From: Bog-756 sp963699345
Lineage (GTDB): Bacteria > Actinomycetota > Acidimicrobiia > Acidimicrobiales > RAAP-2
Direction of reading: 5' to 3'
Assembly (NCBI GenBank): GCA_963699345.1
Contig: CAVOTL010000005.1
Span: 1,364,001 to 1,428,000 of the forward strand
DNA: 64,000 nucleotides
Part shown: positions 16,776-25,393 of the stretch, piece by piece
Numbering within the stretch: position 1 is the first letter of the stretch
Layout: each line of letters starts with the position of its first letter
The notes under the pieces: generated by a model
Told to the model about the DNA's origin: nothing
Database searches by the model: none
Seen by the model: the letters and a program-made list of their open reading frames with translations, nothing else
Position numbers and translations under genes: made by a program

Positions 16776-18108
16776 TCAGGCCGGGGCGTCCCCGTCGTCC
16801 TCCACGCCGTCTTCCTGCGCCCGGTCGTCCTGCGCGCCGTCCTCCTCCACGCCGTCCTCCTCCACGCCGGTCCCGGCTCCGGAGCGGTCGCGTCCGGGCG
16901 GCGCGGATCCCCTGACCGTCCGGTACCGCCGACTCGCTGGCGTCGCTGTTCCGCCCAGGCCAGCTTCGGCCCGGGCGGCCACGTCACGCAGGGGGCGGCC
17001 CGTCCGGCGGGCCGCGGCCGCCACGTCGTCGTGTTCGGCTTTGGCCCGGGCGGCGGTGGCCTTCACCCGGATGGGCTGACCGTCGATCACGACGGTGCCG
17101 ACGCGGCGGGCGGCCGGCCACCGCTCGGCCACGGTCATCCGGACTCCGGGGGACCCGGTCTCGGTCCGCAGCAGCCGGCGCAGGGTCCGGACGTCGGCCG
17201 GGTCGCAGAGCACGTGGACCACGTGGCCCGGCCGGCCCTTCTTCATCAAGACGGGCGACAGCCAGGCGTCGTGCGCCCCGGCCCCGAGCAGCTCGCCGAC
17301 CGTGTGGGCGAGCTGCTCACCGGTGACGTCGTCGAGGGTCACCTCGAGCACGGCCACGGGCTGGCCGGCGTCGGCGTCCGGGCCGCCGTCGGCCCCCGTC
17401 CGGGTCCCGATCACCACCTGGGTGCAGTTGGGCAGCTCCTCGAGCTCACGCGAGCCCGGCCCCGAACCCCTGGGCCTCGACCACCATGGCCGGCAGGGGC
17501 CCGTACCCGGACGACAGCGCGGCCAGGAGCGCCGCCCCGGTGGGGGTCGTGAGCTCGACCGGCAGGTCCCGTCCCCAGGTCGGGACCCCCCGCAACAGAC
17601 CCACCACGGCGGGCGCCGGGTTGGGCAGCATGCCGTGCGCCGCCCGCACCATGCCGGTCCCGGTGGCCACCGCACTCGACCGCACCTCGTCCACCCCCAG
17701 CACCTCGAGGGCGGCGGCCGTGCCCACCACGTCGATGATGGTGTCGTGGCCGCCCACCTCGTGGAAGTGGACCTGGTCGACCGGCCGACGGTGCAGACCG
17801 GCCTCCACCTCGGCGAGGCCGGCGAAGGTGGCGAGCGCCCGGGACGCCACCCGCTCGGGCAGGCGGGCCTCCTCCACCAGACCCACGATGTGCGCGTAGG
17901 TGCGGACCACGACGTGGTCCTGGACGGTGACCACCGCCCGGCTGGCGGCGATCCCCCCGCGCAGCACCGGCTCGACGTCGAGTCCCCAACCGCGGAAGGG
18001 CAGCCGCTCGAGCAGCGCCAGCACCTCGTCGATGTCGGCCCCGGCGTCGATCAGGCTCCCGAGGGCCATGTCCCCGGCGATCCCGGCGAAGCAGTGGAAC
18101 CACGCCAA
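16776..18108 (-). CDS. larC: LarC, nickel-pincer cofactor biosynthesis (cyclometallase), frame broken
   Basis: LarC inserts nickel into the pyridinium bis-thiocarboxylate to finish the nickel-pincer cofactor of lactate racemase and related enzymes. The N-terminal half reads AWFHCFAGIAGDMALGSLID, VDQVHFHEVGGHDTIIDVVG and ELTTPTGAALLAALSSGYGP, all family signatures. The frame stops as GFGAGLA; the next frame continues SRELEELPNCTQVVIGTRTG, VLEVTLDDVTGEQLAHTVGE and SPVLMKKGRPGHVVHVLCDP. One surplus base near 17455 separates them. The start is a TTG at 18108. The C-terminus carries an acidic five-fold pentapeptide repeat not usual for LarC. It lies 34 bases after larB. Confidence 0.9.
16794..16868. 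repeat. 15-base tandem repeat, five units, in the 3' end of larC
   Basis: Five consecutive 15-base units, the last two identical (GTCCTCCTCCACGCC on the plus strand). On the coding strand they encode the pentapeptides GVEED, GVEED, GAQDD, RAQED and GVEDD. The repeat preserves frame and makes an acidic tail on LarC. Confidence 0.9.
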
Positions 18109-18142
18109 CGTGGCGCGACCCGGCCGTCCGGCGCGACCCCGG

Positions 18143-18935
18143 TCACGGGAGCATCCGGGCGACCGCGCAGGCCGCGCCGAATCCGTTGTCGATGCCGACC
18201 ACGGTGATCCCGGCGGCGCACGAGGCGTGCATGGCCAGGAGGGCCGTCACGCCCTCGAGGGCGGCGCCGTAGCCGGTGCTGGTCGGGACGGCCACCACCG
18301 GGGCCGGGGTGATGCCGCCGACCAGGCTGGCCAGCGCGCCCTCCATGCCGGCCACCACCACCACGGCGTCGGTCTCGGCGAGTTCGTCGGCCGACGCCAG
18401 CAGGCGGTGCACCCCGGCCACGCCGCAGTCGGCGAGCACCGTGGGCCGCAGGCCCAGCGCGACGAGCGTGGCCTCGCACTCCCGGGCGACCGGCAGGTCC
18501 GAGGTCCCGGCGGTGATCACCAGCGTGCGGGCCAGCGCGGGGCGCGGCCGGGCGCCAGACCACGGTCGACAGGTCGCCCCGGACCTGGTCGGCCCCGGTG
18601 GCCCGACCGGTGACGGTGCGTCGGCCTCCGGGGTGGTCGGCGAGGGCCCGGGCCACCTGGTCCCCGTCGGCGCGGGTCAGGATGACCGGGGGACCGGAAC
18701 CGTCGGGGGACCCGTCGCCCAGCAGCTCGCCCACGATGCCCGAGCACTGGGCCGCCGTCTTGCCCTGGCCGTAGACGGCCTCGGGCAGGCCCTGGCGCAG
18801 CGACCGGTGGTGGTCGACCTTGGCGAAACCCAGGTCGGCGAAGGGGAGTCGGCGCAGCCGGAGCACGGCGTCGTCGGGGGAGCACTCCCCCGAACGGACC
18901 TCGTCCAGGAGGCGCTGCAGCGCGAGTTCGTCCAT
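18143..18935 (-). CDS. larB: LarB, pyridinium-3,5-biscarboxylic acid mononucleotide synthase, frame broken
   Basis: LarB carboxylates and hydrolyses nicotinic acid adenine dinucleotide in the first step of nickel-pincer cofactor synthesis; it is related to PurE. The N-terminal part is LQRLLDEVRSGECSPDDAVL, RRLPFADLGFAKVDHHRSLR and GLPEAVYGQGKTAAQCSGIV. The PurE-like part, in another frame (break near 18540), is MITAGTSDLPVARECEATLV, VVVVAGMEGALASLVGGITP and VAVPTSTGYGAALEGVTALL. The start is the ATG at 18935, only 23 bases from divergent pheA. It forms an operon with larC. No larE or larA is in the window. Confidence 0.92.
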
Positions 18936-18958
18936 GATGTTCACTATCCTGCCTGTCC

Positions 18959-20042
18959 ATGGCCCACGACGCACCTCCGGCGGCGTCCGGTGACGGTCGG
19001 GTGCGGATCGCCTTCCTCGGACCCGAGGGCACCTTCACCGAGGAGGCCCTCCTGTCGGAGCCGGCCTACGCGGGTGCCGACGTCACCCCGCACGCCTCGC
19101 TGGTCGACGTCCTGGAGTCGGTGCGCCGGGGCGACGTCCGACCTGGGGTTCATCCCCCTGGAGAACGCCATCGAGGGCACCGTCCGGGACATCATCGACA
19201 GCCTGGTCTTCGACTTCGACCTGCGGATCCAGCGGGAGGTGGTACTCGACATCCACCTGCACCTGATGGCCCCCCCGGGCACCTCCCTGGCCGACGTGGA
19301 GCGGGTGGCCTCGATCCCGGTGGCCACCGCCCAGTGCCGCCGGTTCCTGACCGCCGAGCTGCCGGCGGCCGAACTGGTGGCCACCAACTCGACGGCCGAC
19401 GCCGCCCGGCTGCTCGGCCTCGGCGATGCGTCGCTCGCCGGGCGCCCGACGGCGGCCATCGCCCCCCGGCTGGCCGCCAGCCTCTACGGCCTGGAGATCC
19501 TGGCCGAGGACGTGGAGGATCACCCCGACAACCAGACCCGGTTCATCGCCGTGGCACGGTCCGGCATCCCGGCCCCGACCGGTCACGACCGCACCAGCAT
19601 CGCCTGCTTCCAGAGTGCCGACCACCCGGGCAGCCTGTACGCCATCCTCGGGCACTTCGCCGCCCGGAACATCAACCTGTCGAAGCTCGAGTCCCGACCG
19701 ACCAAGCAGGCCCTCGGCGACTACTGCTTCATCATCGACTTCGAGGGCCACGTGGCCGACGCCATGGTGGCCGACTGCCTGGCCGACCTCCACGCCGAGC
19801 TGGCCGGGGTCAAGTTCCTCGGCTCCTATCCCGCCTCGGGGGCGGCGGGGCCGGCCATCCGGGCCGAGGTCGACCTGTCGCGCAAGCGGGCCGCCGAGTG
19901 GTTGGCCGCACTGCGCGACGAGGTCGCGTCACCCGGTGGGCCTGACCGCCGGCCGGGCACCGGTCACGGTGCCGAGGCGGCCGGCGGCTACCCTGGCCCC
20001 CACCGGGAGGGATGGCAGAGCGGACGAATGCACGGCTCTTGA
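18959..20042 (+). CDS. pheA: Prephenate dehydratase, frame broken near 19139
   Basis: Phenylalanine pathway enzyme converting prephenate to phenylpyruvate. The catalytic domain opens RIAFLGPEGTFTEEALLSEP, then after one surplus base continues DLGFIPLENAIEGTVRDIID, with IPVATAQCRRFL and SLYGLEILAEDVEDHPDNQT RF (Thr-Arg-Phe catalytic motif). The C-terminal ACT domain is SIACFQSADHPGSLYAILGH, NINLSKLESRPTKQALGDYC; the ESRP motif is the phenylalanine feedback site. The frame stays open to 20042, inside the tRNA gene, while a TGA in the first frame lies at 19945; the true end is probably near there, after another indel. The ATG is 23 bases from divergent larB. Confidence 0.92.
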
Positions 20043-20090
20043 AAAGCCGCGAGGTGCAAGCCTCCGGGGGTTCGAATCCCCCTCCCTCCG
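20006..20090 (+). tRNA. tRNA-Ser (anticodon UGA)
   Basis: An 85-base class II tRNA. Acceptor stem GGAGGGA (20006-20012) pairs with TCCCTCC (20083-20089), discriminator G at 20090. Anticodon stem CGGCT/AGCCG encloses CTTGAAA with anticodon TGA at 20040-20042. The T arm is GGGGG-TTCGAAT-CCCCC (20066-20082), and a long variable arm fits tRNA-Ser. CCA is not encoded. Confidence 0.95.
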
Positions 20091-20098
20091 CTGTTGTG

Positions 20099-20121
20099 AT
20101 GTCGCGAGACATCCCGGACAC
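20099..20121. repeat. Left terminal inverted repeat of the IS481-type element
   Basis: ATGTCGCGAGACAT, CCC, GGACAC. It matches the inverse of 21316-21338 except for the three central bases. The outer part is itself an imperfect palindrome (ATGTC-N4-GACAT). Confidence 0.85.
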
Positions 20122-20160
20122 TGCGAACCCCCGGAAACTACTTCACCGGGGGTTTTCGCA
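20122..20160. terminator. Strong hairpin inside the IS left end
   Basis: TGCGAA-CCCCCGG and CCGGGGG-TTTTCGCA form a long stem around an 11-base loop that contains the transposase stop codon. On the plus strand it ends in TTTT. It can terminate transcription coming from the tRNA side and from the transposase, shielding the element from read-through. Confidence 0.75.
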
Positions 20161-21310
20161 TTTTCTGATAGCCCTTCGAGAGGTCGATGGTCGTCTGGGC
20201 GATGAGTTCGCCGTCCTCGGCGACGACCCGGATGTCGTCACCGGCGATGTAGAGGCGCACCCGGGTTCCCCGCCAGGGTCGGCCCACCCCGAGGTGGAGC
20301 ATCTTGTTGCCGAAGCGGAGGCTGACCTTGCCGGCGTGGTCGACCTTGTCGTGACGGATGCGGAAATGGGGATCCGCCCCCGCCATGCCGGGTGCGGCCT
20401 TGTCCCGGGCGGCGTAGGCGGCAGCGGGAGTGACCCGCCCTCGAGCCCGGTGGGGACGCCGCTCGTTGTAGTAGTCGACGACTGCGTCCACCTGGCCTTG
20501 GAGTTCGGCGATGGACGTGGCGGGATCCCGTTTGACCAGGAACCCCTTGAGCGTCTGGTGCCAGCGTTCGACCTTGCCGCAGGTCTGGGGATGGTAGGGC
20601 CGGGAGTGCTTGTAGACGACGCCGGAACGCCCGAGGGCGACCTCGAAGGCGGTGATCCCGCCCCGGGAGGTGCCGTTGAAGACGGCACCGTTGTCGGTCA
20701 GGACCGAGGCGGGGATTCCCCAGCGCTGACAGGCCTTCTCGTAGGTGGTGAGCACGTCGGGGCCTTTGGTGACCCTGCGGACGTCGGCCACCAGGACGAG
20801 GCGGGAGTGATCGTCGATGAAGTTGAGGATCTCGACGTCGCTGCCGTCCGCCAGGGCCCAGTGGGTCACATCGGCCTGCCAGCACTCGTTGGGTTGGTCC
20901 GCCTCGAACCGCACATAGGAGCTCTTCGGCCGCTTCCTCGGTTCGGGGGTGATGAAGCCCCGACGGGCCAGGATCCGATAGATGGTCGCCGGCGAGGGAG
21001 ACGTCCCATCGAGCTGCTCGAGGTGCCAAGCAATGGTCTGGGGACCGGCGTCAGCCCCCAGCTCGCTGAGTTCCTTGCGCAGCCTGACGATGGCCTCTTC
21101 GGTGGCCTCGTTCGTCCGTCGAGGGGAGCTGACCGGACGACGGGATCGCTCCTCGAGAGCTGACTCACCCTCCAGTCGGTAGCGGGTGACCAGGTCGTGG
21201 ACCCAGCTCTTCGAGTGGCCGAAGGCGGTGGCTACCTCACGCACCGACCTTCCTTCCACCAGTACGGCATCGACGACCATCCGACGGAGCACCATGGACA
21301 AATCTCCCAA
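20138..21310 (-). CDS. IS481-family transposase
   Basis: A 390-residue transposase with an N-terminal helix-turn-helix (VREVATAFGHSKSWVHDLVT) and the HTH_38/IS481 linker, then a retroviral-integrase-like core. The DDE triad is visible: Asp in NECWQADVTHW, Asp in SVLTDNGAVFNG, and Glu in HPQTCGKVERWHQTLKGF. The YYNERRPHRARGRVTPAAAY motif is typical of the family. The C-terminal extension (KVSLRFGNKMLHLGVGRPWR) is also found in actinobacterial members. The frame is intact. The ATG at 21310 or 21295 could be used. Confidence 0.93.
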   Translation of the reverse strand: MGDLSMVLRRMVVDAVLVEGRSVREVATAFGHSKSWVHDLVTRYRLEGESALEERSRRPVSSPRRTNEATEEAIVRLRKELSELGADAGPQTIAWHLEQLDGTSPSPATIYRILARRGFITPEPRKRPKSSYVRFEADQPNECWQADVTHWALADGSDVEILNFIDDHSRLVLVADVRRVTKGPDVLTTYEKACQRWGIPASVLTDNGAVFNGTSRGGITAFEVALGRSGVVYKHSRPYHPQTCGKVERWHQTLKGFLVKRDPATSIAELQGQVDAVVDYYNERRPHRARGRVTPAAAYAARDKAAPGMAGADPHFRIRHDKVDHAGKVSLRFGNKMLHLGVGRPWRGTRVRLYIAGDDIRVVAEDGELIAQTTIDLSKGYQKMRKPPVK

Positions 21311-21315
21311 AAGGG

Positions 21316-21338
21316 GTGTCCACTATGTCTCGCGACAT
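21316..21338. repeat. Right terminal inverted repeat of the IS481-type element
   Basis: GTGTCC, ACT, ATGTCTCGCGACAT: inverse of the left end with three central mismatches. A related motif (ACATCCTGGACA on the minus strand) occurs just outside. Confidence 0.85.
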
Positions 21339-21635
21339 GCTGTCCAGGATGTCCTGAACTCACACACCCCCCCTTCCGCTGGTCAGAGGCTGTCTCTGAC
21401 GTAGCGGCCCGATGGCCGGAGTCGGGCGTTCACCCGGGGCCGGACCCGCCGATCGGTGGGTGGAGAGGGCGCACCCGAGCGACGATCGTCGAGGGGAACC
21501 GGACCCTTCGCCGTTCGGACGCGCCGCCTGGGTGCGCCGACCGCGCGCCGCGTGCTTACGTCCGGAGATCCGCGGCACCGTCCCGACGACGTCGGGGTCG
21601 TCGCGGAGGTCAGGCGATCGGACCCGACCCCTGCC
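21339..21635. other. Gene-free stretch behind the IS
   Basis: No supported gene or RNA. Several frames are open by chance at high GC. It separates the IS from the end of the hydrolase operon. Confidence 0.5.
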
Positions 21636-22613
21636 TCACCCCGCCCGACCCCAACATCGGTCGACGAAGCGGCGCACCTCGGCCAGGACGGCGTCGTCCT
21701 CGGGAGCCATGCCGAAGAAACCCCCATGACCACCCGCCTCGGTGACGTGGAGCTCCGCGGCCACACCGCCGGCCCGGAGCGCCCGGTGCATCCGCACGGT
21801 GTCCGACAGGAGCAGGTCGCGCGTGCCGGTGGTCAGGATGGTGGGCGGGAAGGGCTTGGTGAAGTCGCCGAACAGCGGCGAGAGGTAGGGGTCGGTGAGG
21901 AGGTGCCCACCGGCGTAGAGGGAGAACTCCGTCGTCTCCCCACCCGACAGGAGCGGATCGAGTCCACGGTTCGTCTGGAACGAATCTCCGGATGCGGTCA
22001 GGTCGACGCCCGGAGTCTGGAGTACGACACCGGCCGGCAGGGGCAGATCCTCGTCCCGGGCCCGGAGCACGAGTGCCGCGGCGAGGTTCCCACCGGCCGA
22101 GGATCCTCCCACGACGATCCGCTCCGGCGACAACTCGTCGAGGAGCGCCCGGTAGGCGGCCACGCAGTCGTCCAGAGCCGAGGGGAACGGGTGGTCCGGC
22201 GGCATCCGGTAGTCGACCGACCACACGCGTGCCGCATATCGGGTGGCGGTCCCGATGCCCATGGCCCGGCACACGTCGCCGCTTCCGTAGATGAAGGCCC
22301 CGCCGTGGATATCGAGGTACACGTGCCGGTCGTCGTCGACCCCGTCCGGCCGGATGTCGAACACGCCGAACGCGCCCAGCTCGCGCCGTTCCACGCTGAC
22401 CGTGGCCGAGGCGGTGCGCTCCGACAGCAGTGCCCCGATGGTCTCGTCATGGGCACGGATGGCCCGACGCCAACCATCGAGGTCCTGGAGGGCCGGACGC
22501 TCGGGCTCCGTCATGGCCGGCATCGCCAGGACCGCCTGAGCCTCAGGACTGACCGAGCGGGGAACCGGGATGTCCCGGGCCGGAAGATGGATGAAGGGAC
22601 GGGGCCCGGTCAT
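21636..22613 (-). CDS. Alpha/beta-hydrolase of the hormone-sensitive-lipase (HSL) type
   Basis: A 325-residue esterase/lipase of the HSL family (alpha/beta hydrolase 3). It has VYLDIHGGAFIYGSGDVCRA (HGG oxyanion motif), VDYRMPPDHPFPSALDDCVA, the nucleophile IVVGGSSAGGNLAAALVLRA (Ser in GSSAGG), the acid residue region PPTILTTGTRDLLLSD, and the catalytic His in ELHVTEAGGHGGFFG. The start is the ATG at 22613 (MTGPRPFIHLPARDIPVPRS). The frame is intact. It is the last gene of a three-gene run with the FAD monooxygenase and DUF3237 genes, so it probably acts on an ester or lactone made in the same pathway. Confidence 0.88.
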   Translation of the reverse strand: MTGPRPFIHLPARDIPVPRSVSPEAQAVLAMPAMTEPERPALQDLDGWRRAIRAHDETIGALLSERTASATVSVERRELGAFGVFDIRPDGVDDDRHVYLDIHGGAFIYGSGDVCRAMGIGTATRYAARVWSVDYRMPPDHPFPSALDDCVAAYRALLDELSPERIVVGGSSAGGNLAAALVLRARDEDLPLPAGVVLQTPGVDLTASGDSFQTNRGLDPLLSGGETTEFSLYAGGHLLTDPYLSPLFGDFTKPFPPTILTTGTRDLLLSDTVRMHRALRAGGVAAELHVTEAGGHGGFFGMAPEDDAVLAEVRRFVDRCWGRAG

Positions 22614-22656
22614 CTGGGCCCGTCCTCCCGGGTGACTCCGAGCTGGACGGCGTTGG

Positions 22657-23982
22657 TCATGGTGTTCCCCCACTTCGAATCCGATGGTCAGGCAGGACAC
22701 CGTTCTCGTGGACGTCCGCAGGATACGGCTCATCGAGCAATGAGCCACCGTGGTGGAGCGCGGTGCGCGAGAACCCCGCCGTCTGGCGATAGCCGTCGGT
22801 GACCTCCATGATCTCCTCGGGCGTGATCACCTCACTGATGTCGGCGAAGCCCTGGGGGGCGCGCTCCTCGACCAGTTTCATCGGAAGCTCCGGTCCGAGG
22901 CCGCGGTTGGCCAGAACCACCGCGGCTGTGGCGGGGCGTCGGACCCCCTCGTAACGGCTCAGGGCCTCGTCGATGTCGTCGCCGTGCCGGCGGATGCAGC
23001 CGGCCAGGACCCGGGCGTCGAGAATGGCCTGCGAGGCCCCGTTCGAGCCGATCGGGTACATCGGATGGGCCGCGTCACCCAGCAGGGTCATGCGCCCGAA
23101 CGTCCAGCGGGGGATGGGATCCCGGTCCACCATCGGGAACAGGTAGGTCTCGGGCGCCGCCTCGATGACGGCGGGCACGTCGATCCAGCCGAACGCCCAG
23201 TCGCTGAAATTCGGCAGGAAGTCGTCGAGTACGCCTCTCCGGTTCCAGTCCTCCCGCGAACCCAGGGTCGAACCGGGCCGGTGCAGTTCGGCGATGAAGT
23301 TGAGTTGCTGACGGCCGTCGGGCAGGTCGGCGATCGGATAGCCCACGAACTTCTGTTCGGGATGCCCGGCCCAGATCATGGTCCGGCCGTCGAGGACGGG
23401 CGCGACGTCGGCCACGCCACGCCACAGGAGAGACCCGTTCCACAGCGGAGGGCCTTCCGTGGGATGGTGCTGCGCTCTCGCCGTGCTGTGGATCCCATCT
23501 GCGGCGACGATGAAGTCGGCCTCGACTTCTCCGTCCTCGAACTCCGCCACGCATGCTCCGCGGCGGTCGAACGCCCTGATGAACCGCCGGCCCAGGTGGA
23601 GCGCGTCAGCGCCCATGCGATCGAGCACCGCCCCGAGGAGCACCTCCTGCAGCACACCGCGGTGGATGGACAGCTGGGGCCAGGGATAGCCGGCCGCCAG
23701 CCCGCGCGGTTCCCGCCAGATCTCCTGGCCACGCTTGGTGCAGTAGAGCAGGAGGGAGGATTCCACCGACCGCTTGCGGAGATCCTCCATCAGGCCGAGG
23801 GCGTCGAGCTCCCGCACGGCGTGGGGCAGCAGGTTGATCCCGACCCCGAGGGGTCGTAGCTCACTGGTCGACTCGAACAGCTCGACCTCGACACCCACCT
23901 CGTGCAGGCTCAGCGCCGCGCTCAGTCCTCCGATGCCGGCACCGACGACCGCGCCGCGAAGGCGGGAGGGACCGGGGCTCAC
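22657..23982 (-). CDS. FAD-dependent aromatic-ring monooxygenase (PhzS / salicylate-hydroxylase-like)
   Basis: A 441-residue class A flavoprotein monooxygenase. The FAD-binding Rossmann motif is GAVVGAGIGGLSAALSLHEV (GAGIGG). The DG motif is ADFIVAADGIHSTARAQHHP, and the GD motif is MTLLGDAAHPMYPIGSNGAS. The start PLGVGINLLPHAVRELDALG resembles PhzS and related phenazine or salicylate hydroxylases. The GTG start at 23982 overlaps the TGA of the DUF3237 gene. The frame is intact. It is cytosolic, FAD- and NAD(P)H-dependent; the aromatic substrate is unknown. It probably shares a pathway with the downstream esterase. Confidence 0.9.
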   Translation of the reverse strand: MSPGPSRLRGAVVGAGIGGLSAALSLHEVGVEVELFESTSELRPLGVGINLLPHAVRELDALGLMEDLRKRSVESSLLLYCTKRGQEIWREPRGLAAGYPWPQLSIHRGVLQEVLLGAVLDRMGADALHLGRRFIRAFDRRGACVAEFEDGEVEADFIVAADGIHSTARAQHHPTEGPPLWNGSLLWRGVADVAPVLDGRTMIWAGHPEQKFVGYPIADLPDGRQQLNFIAELHRPGSTLGSREDWNRRGVLDDFLPNFSDWAFGWIDVPAVIEAAPETYLFPMVDRDPIPRWTFGRMTLLGDAAHPMYPIGSNGASQAILDARVLAGCIRRHGDDIDEALSRYEGVRRPATAAVVLANRGLGPELPMKLVEERAPQGFADISEVITPEEIMEVTDGYRQTAGFSRTALHHGGSLLDEPYPADVHENGVLPDHRIRSGGTP

Positions 23983-24440
23983 AGCACTTCGTGGACGTGG
24001 ATGTGGACCGTGTCCGCCTGGCGCGAACCGGTGGACACGGCTACCAGGTCGTTGAGTCGGGCCAGGCGGGGCGCCGACGTCGACAGGCGGACGAGGGTTC
24101 GGAAGTAGTAGGCATCCGGGGGGACCGACTCACCCGCCGCGATCCGTGCCGCCACCTCGTCGGACATCCGGCGGACGCCCTGGGACCGCACCTCGATCGC
24201 CTCGCCCGTCGCCGTCTCCAAGGTGTAGTGGGCGTCGATCTCGAGGCCACCGTCGGGCCGGAGAGTCTGCCAGTCGACACCCCCCTCGAGGACGATCCCG
24301 TGGTCATCCTCCAGCTGGCCGTGCCCGGCAAACCTTCCACCCGCGAAGGGCACGAATCTCCGTCCACCTCCGATGTCGATGACGGGACGAACATCGACTT
24401 CGATCGCCATCAGCTCCCGCAGCTCCACCGCCCGGATCAT
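23979..24440 (-). CDS. DUF3237-family protein
   Basis: A 153-residue protein of the DUF3237 family: MAIEVDVRPVIDIGGGRRFV, FAGGRFAGHGQLEDDHGIVL, GVDWQTLRPDGGLEIDAHYT, VRSQGVRRMSDEVAARIAAG and the ending YYFRTLVRLSTSAPRLARLN. The GGVDWQ and LEIDAHYTLET segments are the family core. It is a small beta-barrel protein often next to aromatic or terpenoid catabolic enzymes; no activity is proven. The ATG at 24440 has AAAGGGGGTG about eight bases upstream. It is the first gene of the operon that continues with the FAD monooxygenase (GTGA overlap). Confidence 0.88.
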   Translation of the reverse strand: MIRAVELRELMAIEVDVRPVIDIGGGRRFVPFAGGRFAGHGQLEDDHGIVLEGGVDWQTLRPDGGLEIDAHYTLETATGEAIEVRSQGVRRMSDEVAARIAAGESVPPDAYYFRTLVRLSTSAPRLARLNDLVAVSTGSRQADTVHIHVHEVL

Positions 24441-24631
24441 GGTCCGGCACCCCCTTTGCCCCATTCGGATCGAGATCGACGTGCCCCGGGGCATTGTGGC
24501 ACAGCGCCATTGAACGCCCTCCGATGCGATGCCGGGTGACCCCGGCCGTCCGCCACCCCCGGTGGACACCCGGGGCCGCTCCGGGAGCGTCGTGAGGGGC
24601 AGGCCCCGGGGTGGCATCCCCCTCCCTCGGC

Positions 24632-25288
24632 TCAGTGACGGTCGGACGGCTCCCGTCCCGACCGGGCCGGGCTCCCGGGCGATGCGGGCTGCCGCAGGCC
24701 GTCCTGCACGACCGCCAGCAGGCGACGGGTCCGGTCGTCGTCGGCCCGGGAGTGGCTGATCGAGTAGGCGGCCCCCATGAGGAGAGCCATCACGTCGTCG
24801 ACGCCGATGTCGCCCCGGACGGCGCCGGCCCGCTGGGCGCGGCCGAGGAGGTCGTCCAGGACGTCGACGAGCGAGCGGAGGACCGGCGCCTCGGCGAGCT
24901 GGAGGTGGACGCCCTCCGAGGAGAGCGTCTCCACGAGATCCCGCTTGCGGGCGCCTTCCCGGGCCAGCAGCTCGACGAAGGAGAAGAAGGGGCGGCCGGG
25001 ATCCGGATCGGCCGACAGGCGACGGGCCTCGTCGACCAGCTCGTCGATCCGGTCGAAGACGACCGCCTCGAACAACGCCTCCTTGGTGGGGAAGTGCCGA
25101 TAGACCGTCCCCGGCCCCACGCCGGCCAGCCGGGCGATCTCGTCGAGCGAGGCGCCCGAGCCCTCGGCGGCAAAGGCGTCCCGGGCCGCCGCGAGGACCC
25201 GGTCCCGGTTGCGGCGGGCGTCGGCGCGCCGTGGGCGGGTCGGTGCTTCCTCGCCGGCGACGGGCGCGGCGACGTCGGGTCGATCCAT
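24632..25288 (-). CDS. TetR-family transcriptional regulator
   Basis: A 218-residue repressor. The DNA-binding domain is RRADARRNRDRVLAAARDAF, SLDEIARLAGVGPGTVYRHF and PTKEALFEAVVFDRIDELVD, with the TVYRHF motif. The C-terminal domain contains FSFVELLAREGARKRDLVET and VDDVMALLMGAAYSISHSRA, as in the SCO1712-like TetR_C group. The start is ATG at 25288 with GGAAGGTGG upstream; an in-frame GTG lies four codons earlier. The frame is intact. It is divergent from the SnoaL/PPOX gene pair at 25394, which it probably controls together with itself. Confidence 0.9.
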   Translation of the reverse strand: MDRPDVAAPVAGEEAPTRPRRADARRNRDRVLAAARDAFAAEGSGASLDEIARLAGVGPGTVYRHFPTKEALFEAVVFDRIDELVDEARRLSADPDPGRPFFSFVELLAREGARKRDLVETLSSEGVHLQLAEAPVLRSLVDVLDDLLGRAQRAGAVRGDIGVDDVMALLMGAAYSISHSRADDDRTRRLLAVVQDGLRQPASPGSPARSGREPSDRH

Positions 25289-25326
25289 CCGGTCCACCTT
25301 CCCACAGCCACGGCCAAACGGGGCGC

Positions 25327-25362
25327 TCGTTCCGTATAGGGTAAGCGGGGCAGTCGTTCCGT
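25327..25362. promoter_or_regulatory. Direct repeat TCGTTCCGT, likely regulator-binding region
   Basis: TCGTTCCGT at 25327-25335 recurs at 25354-25362, 27 bases apart, within the 105-base gap between the divergent TetR and SnoaL genes. The first copy is also the right half of a loose inverted repeat starting AACGG at 25318. Probably the TetR operator region. Confidence 0.45.
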
Positions 25363-25393
25363 TTCCGACGAGCCCCGAGCCGGGAGGGACCCC

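Larger units (their letters stand above)
20099..21338. mobile_element. IS481-type insertion sequence, about 1.24 kb
   Basis: One intact DDE transposase gene flanked by 23-base terminal inverted repeats (ATGTCGCGAGACAT-N3-GGACAC and its inverse). The left end is eight bases behind the tRNA-Ser gene. I could not settle the target-site duplication; the true outer ends may reach a few bases further (TG-rich start on both sides). The gene is complete and in frame, so the element may be active. Confidence 0.88.
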
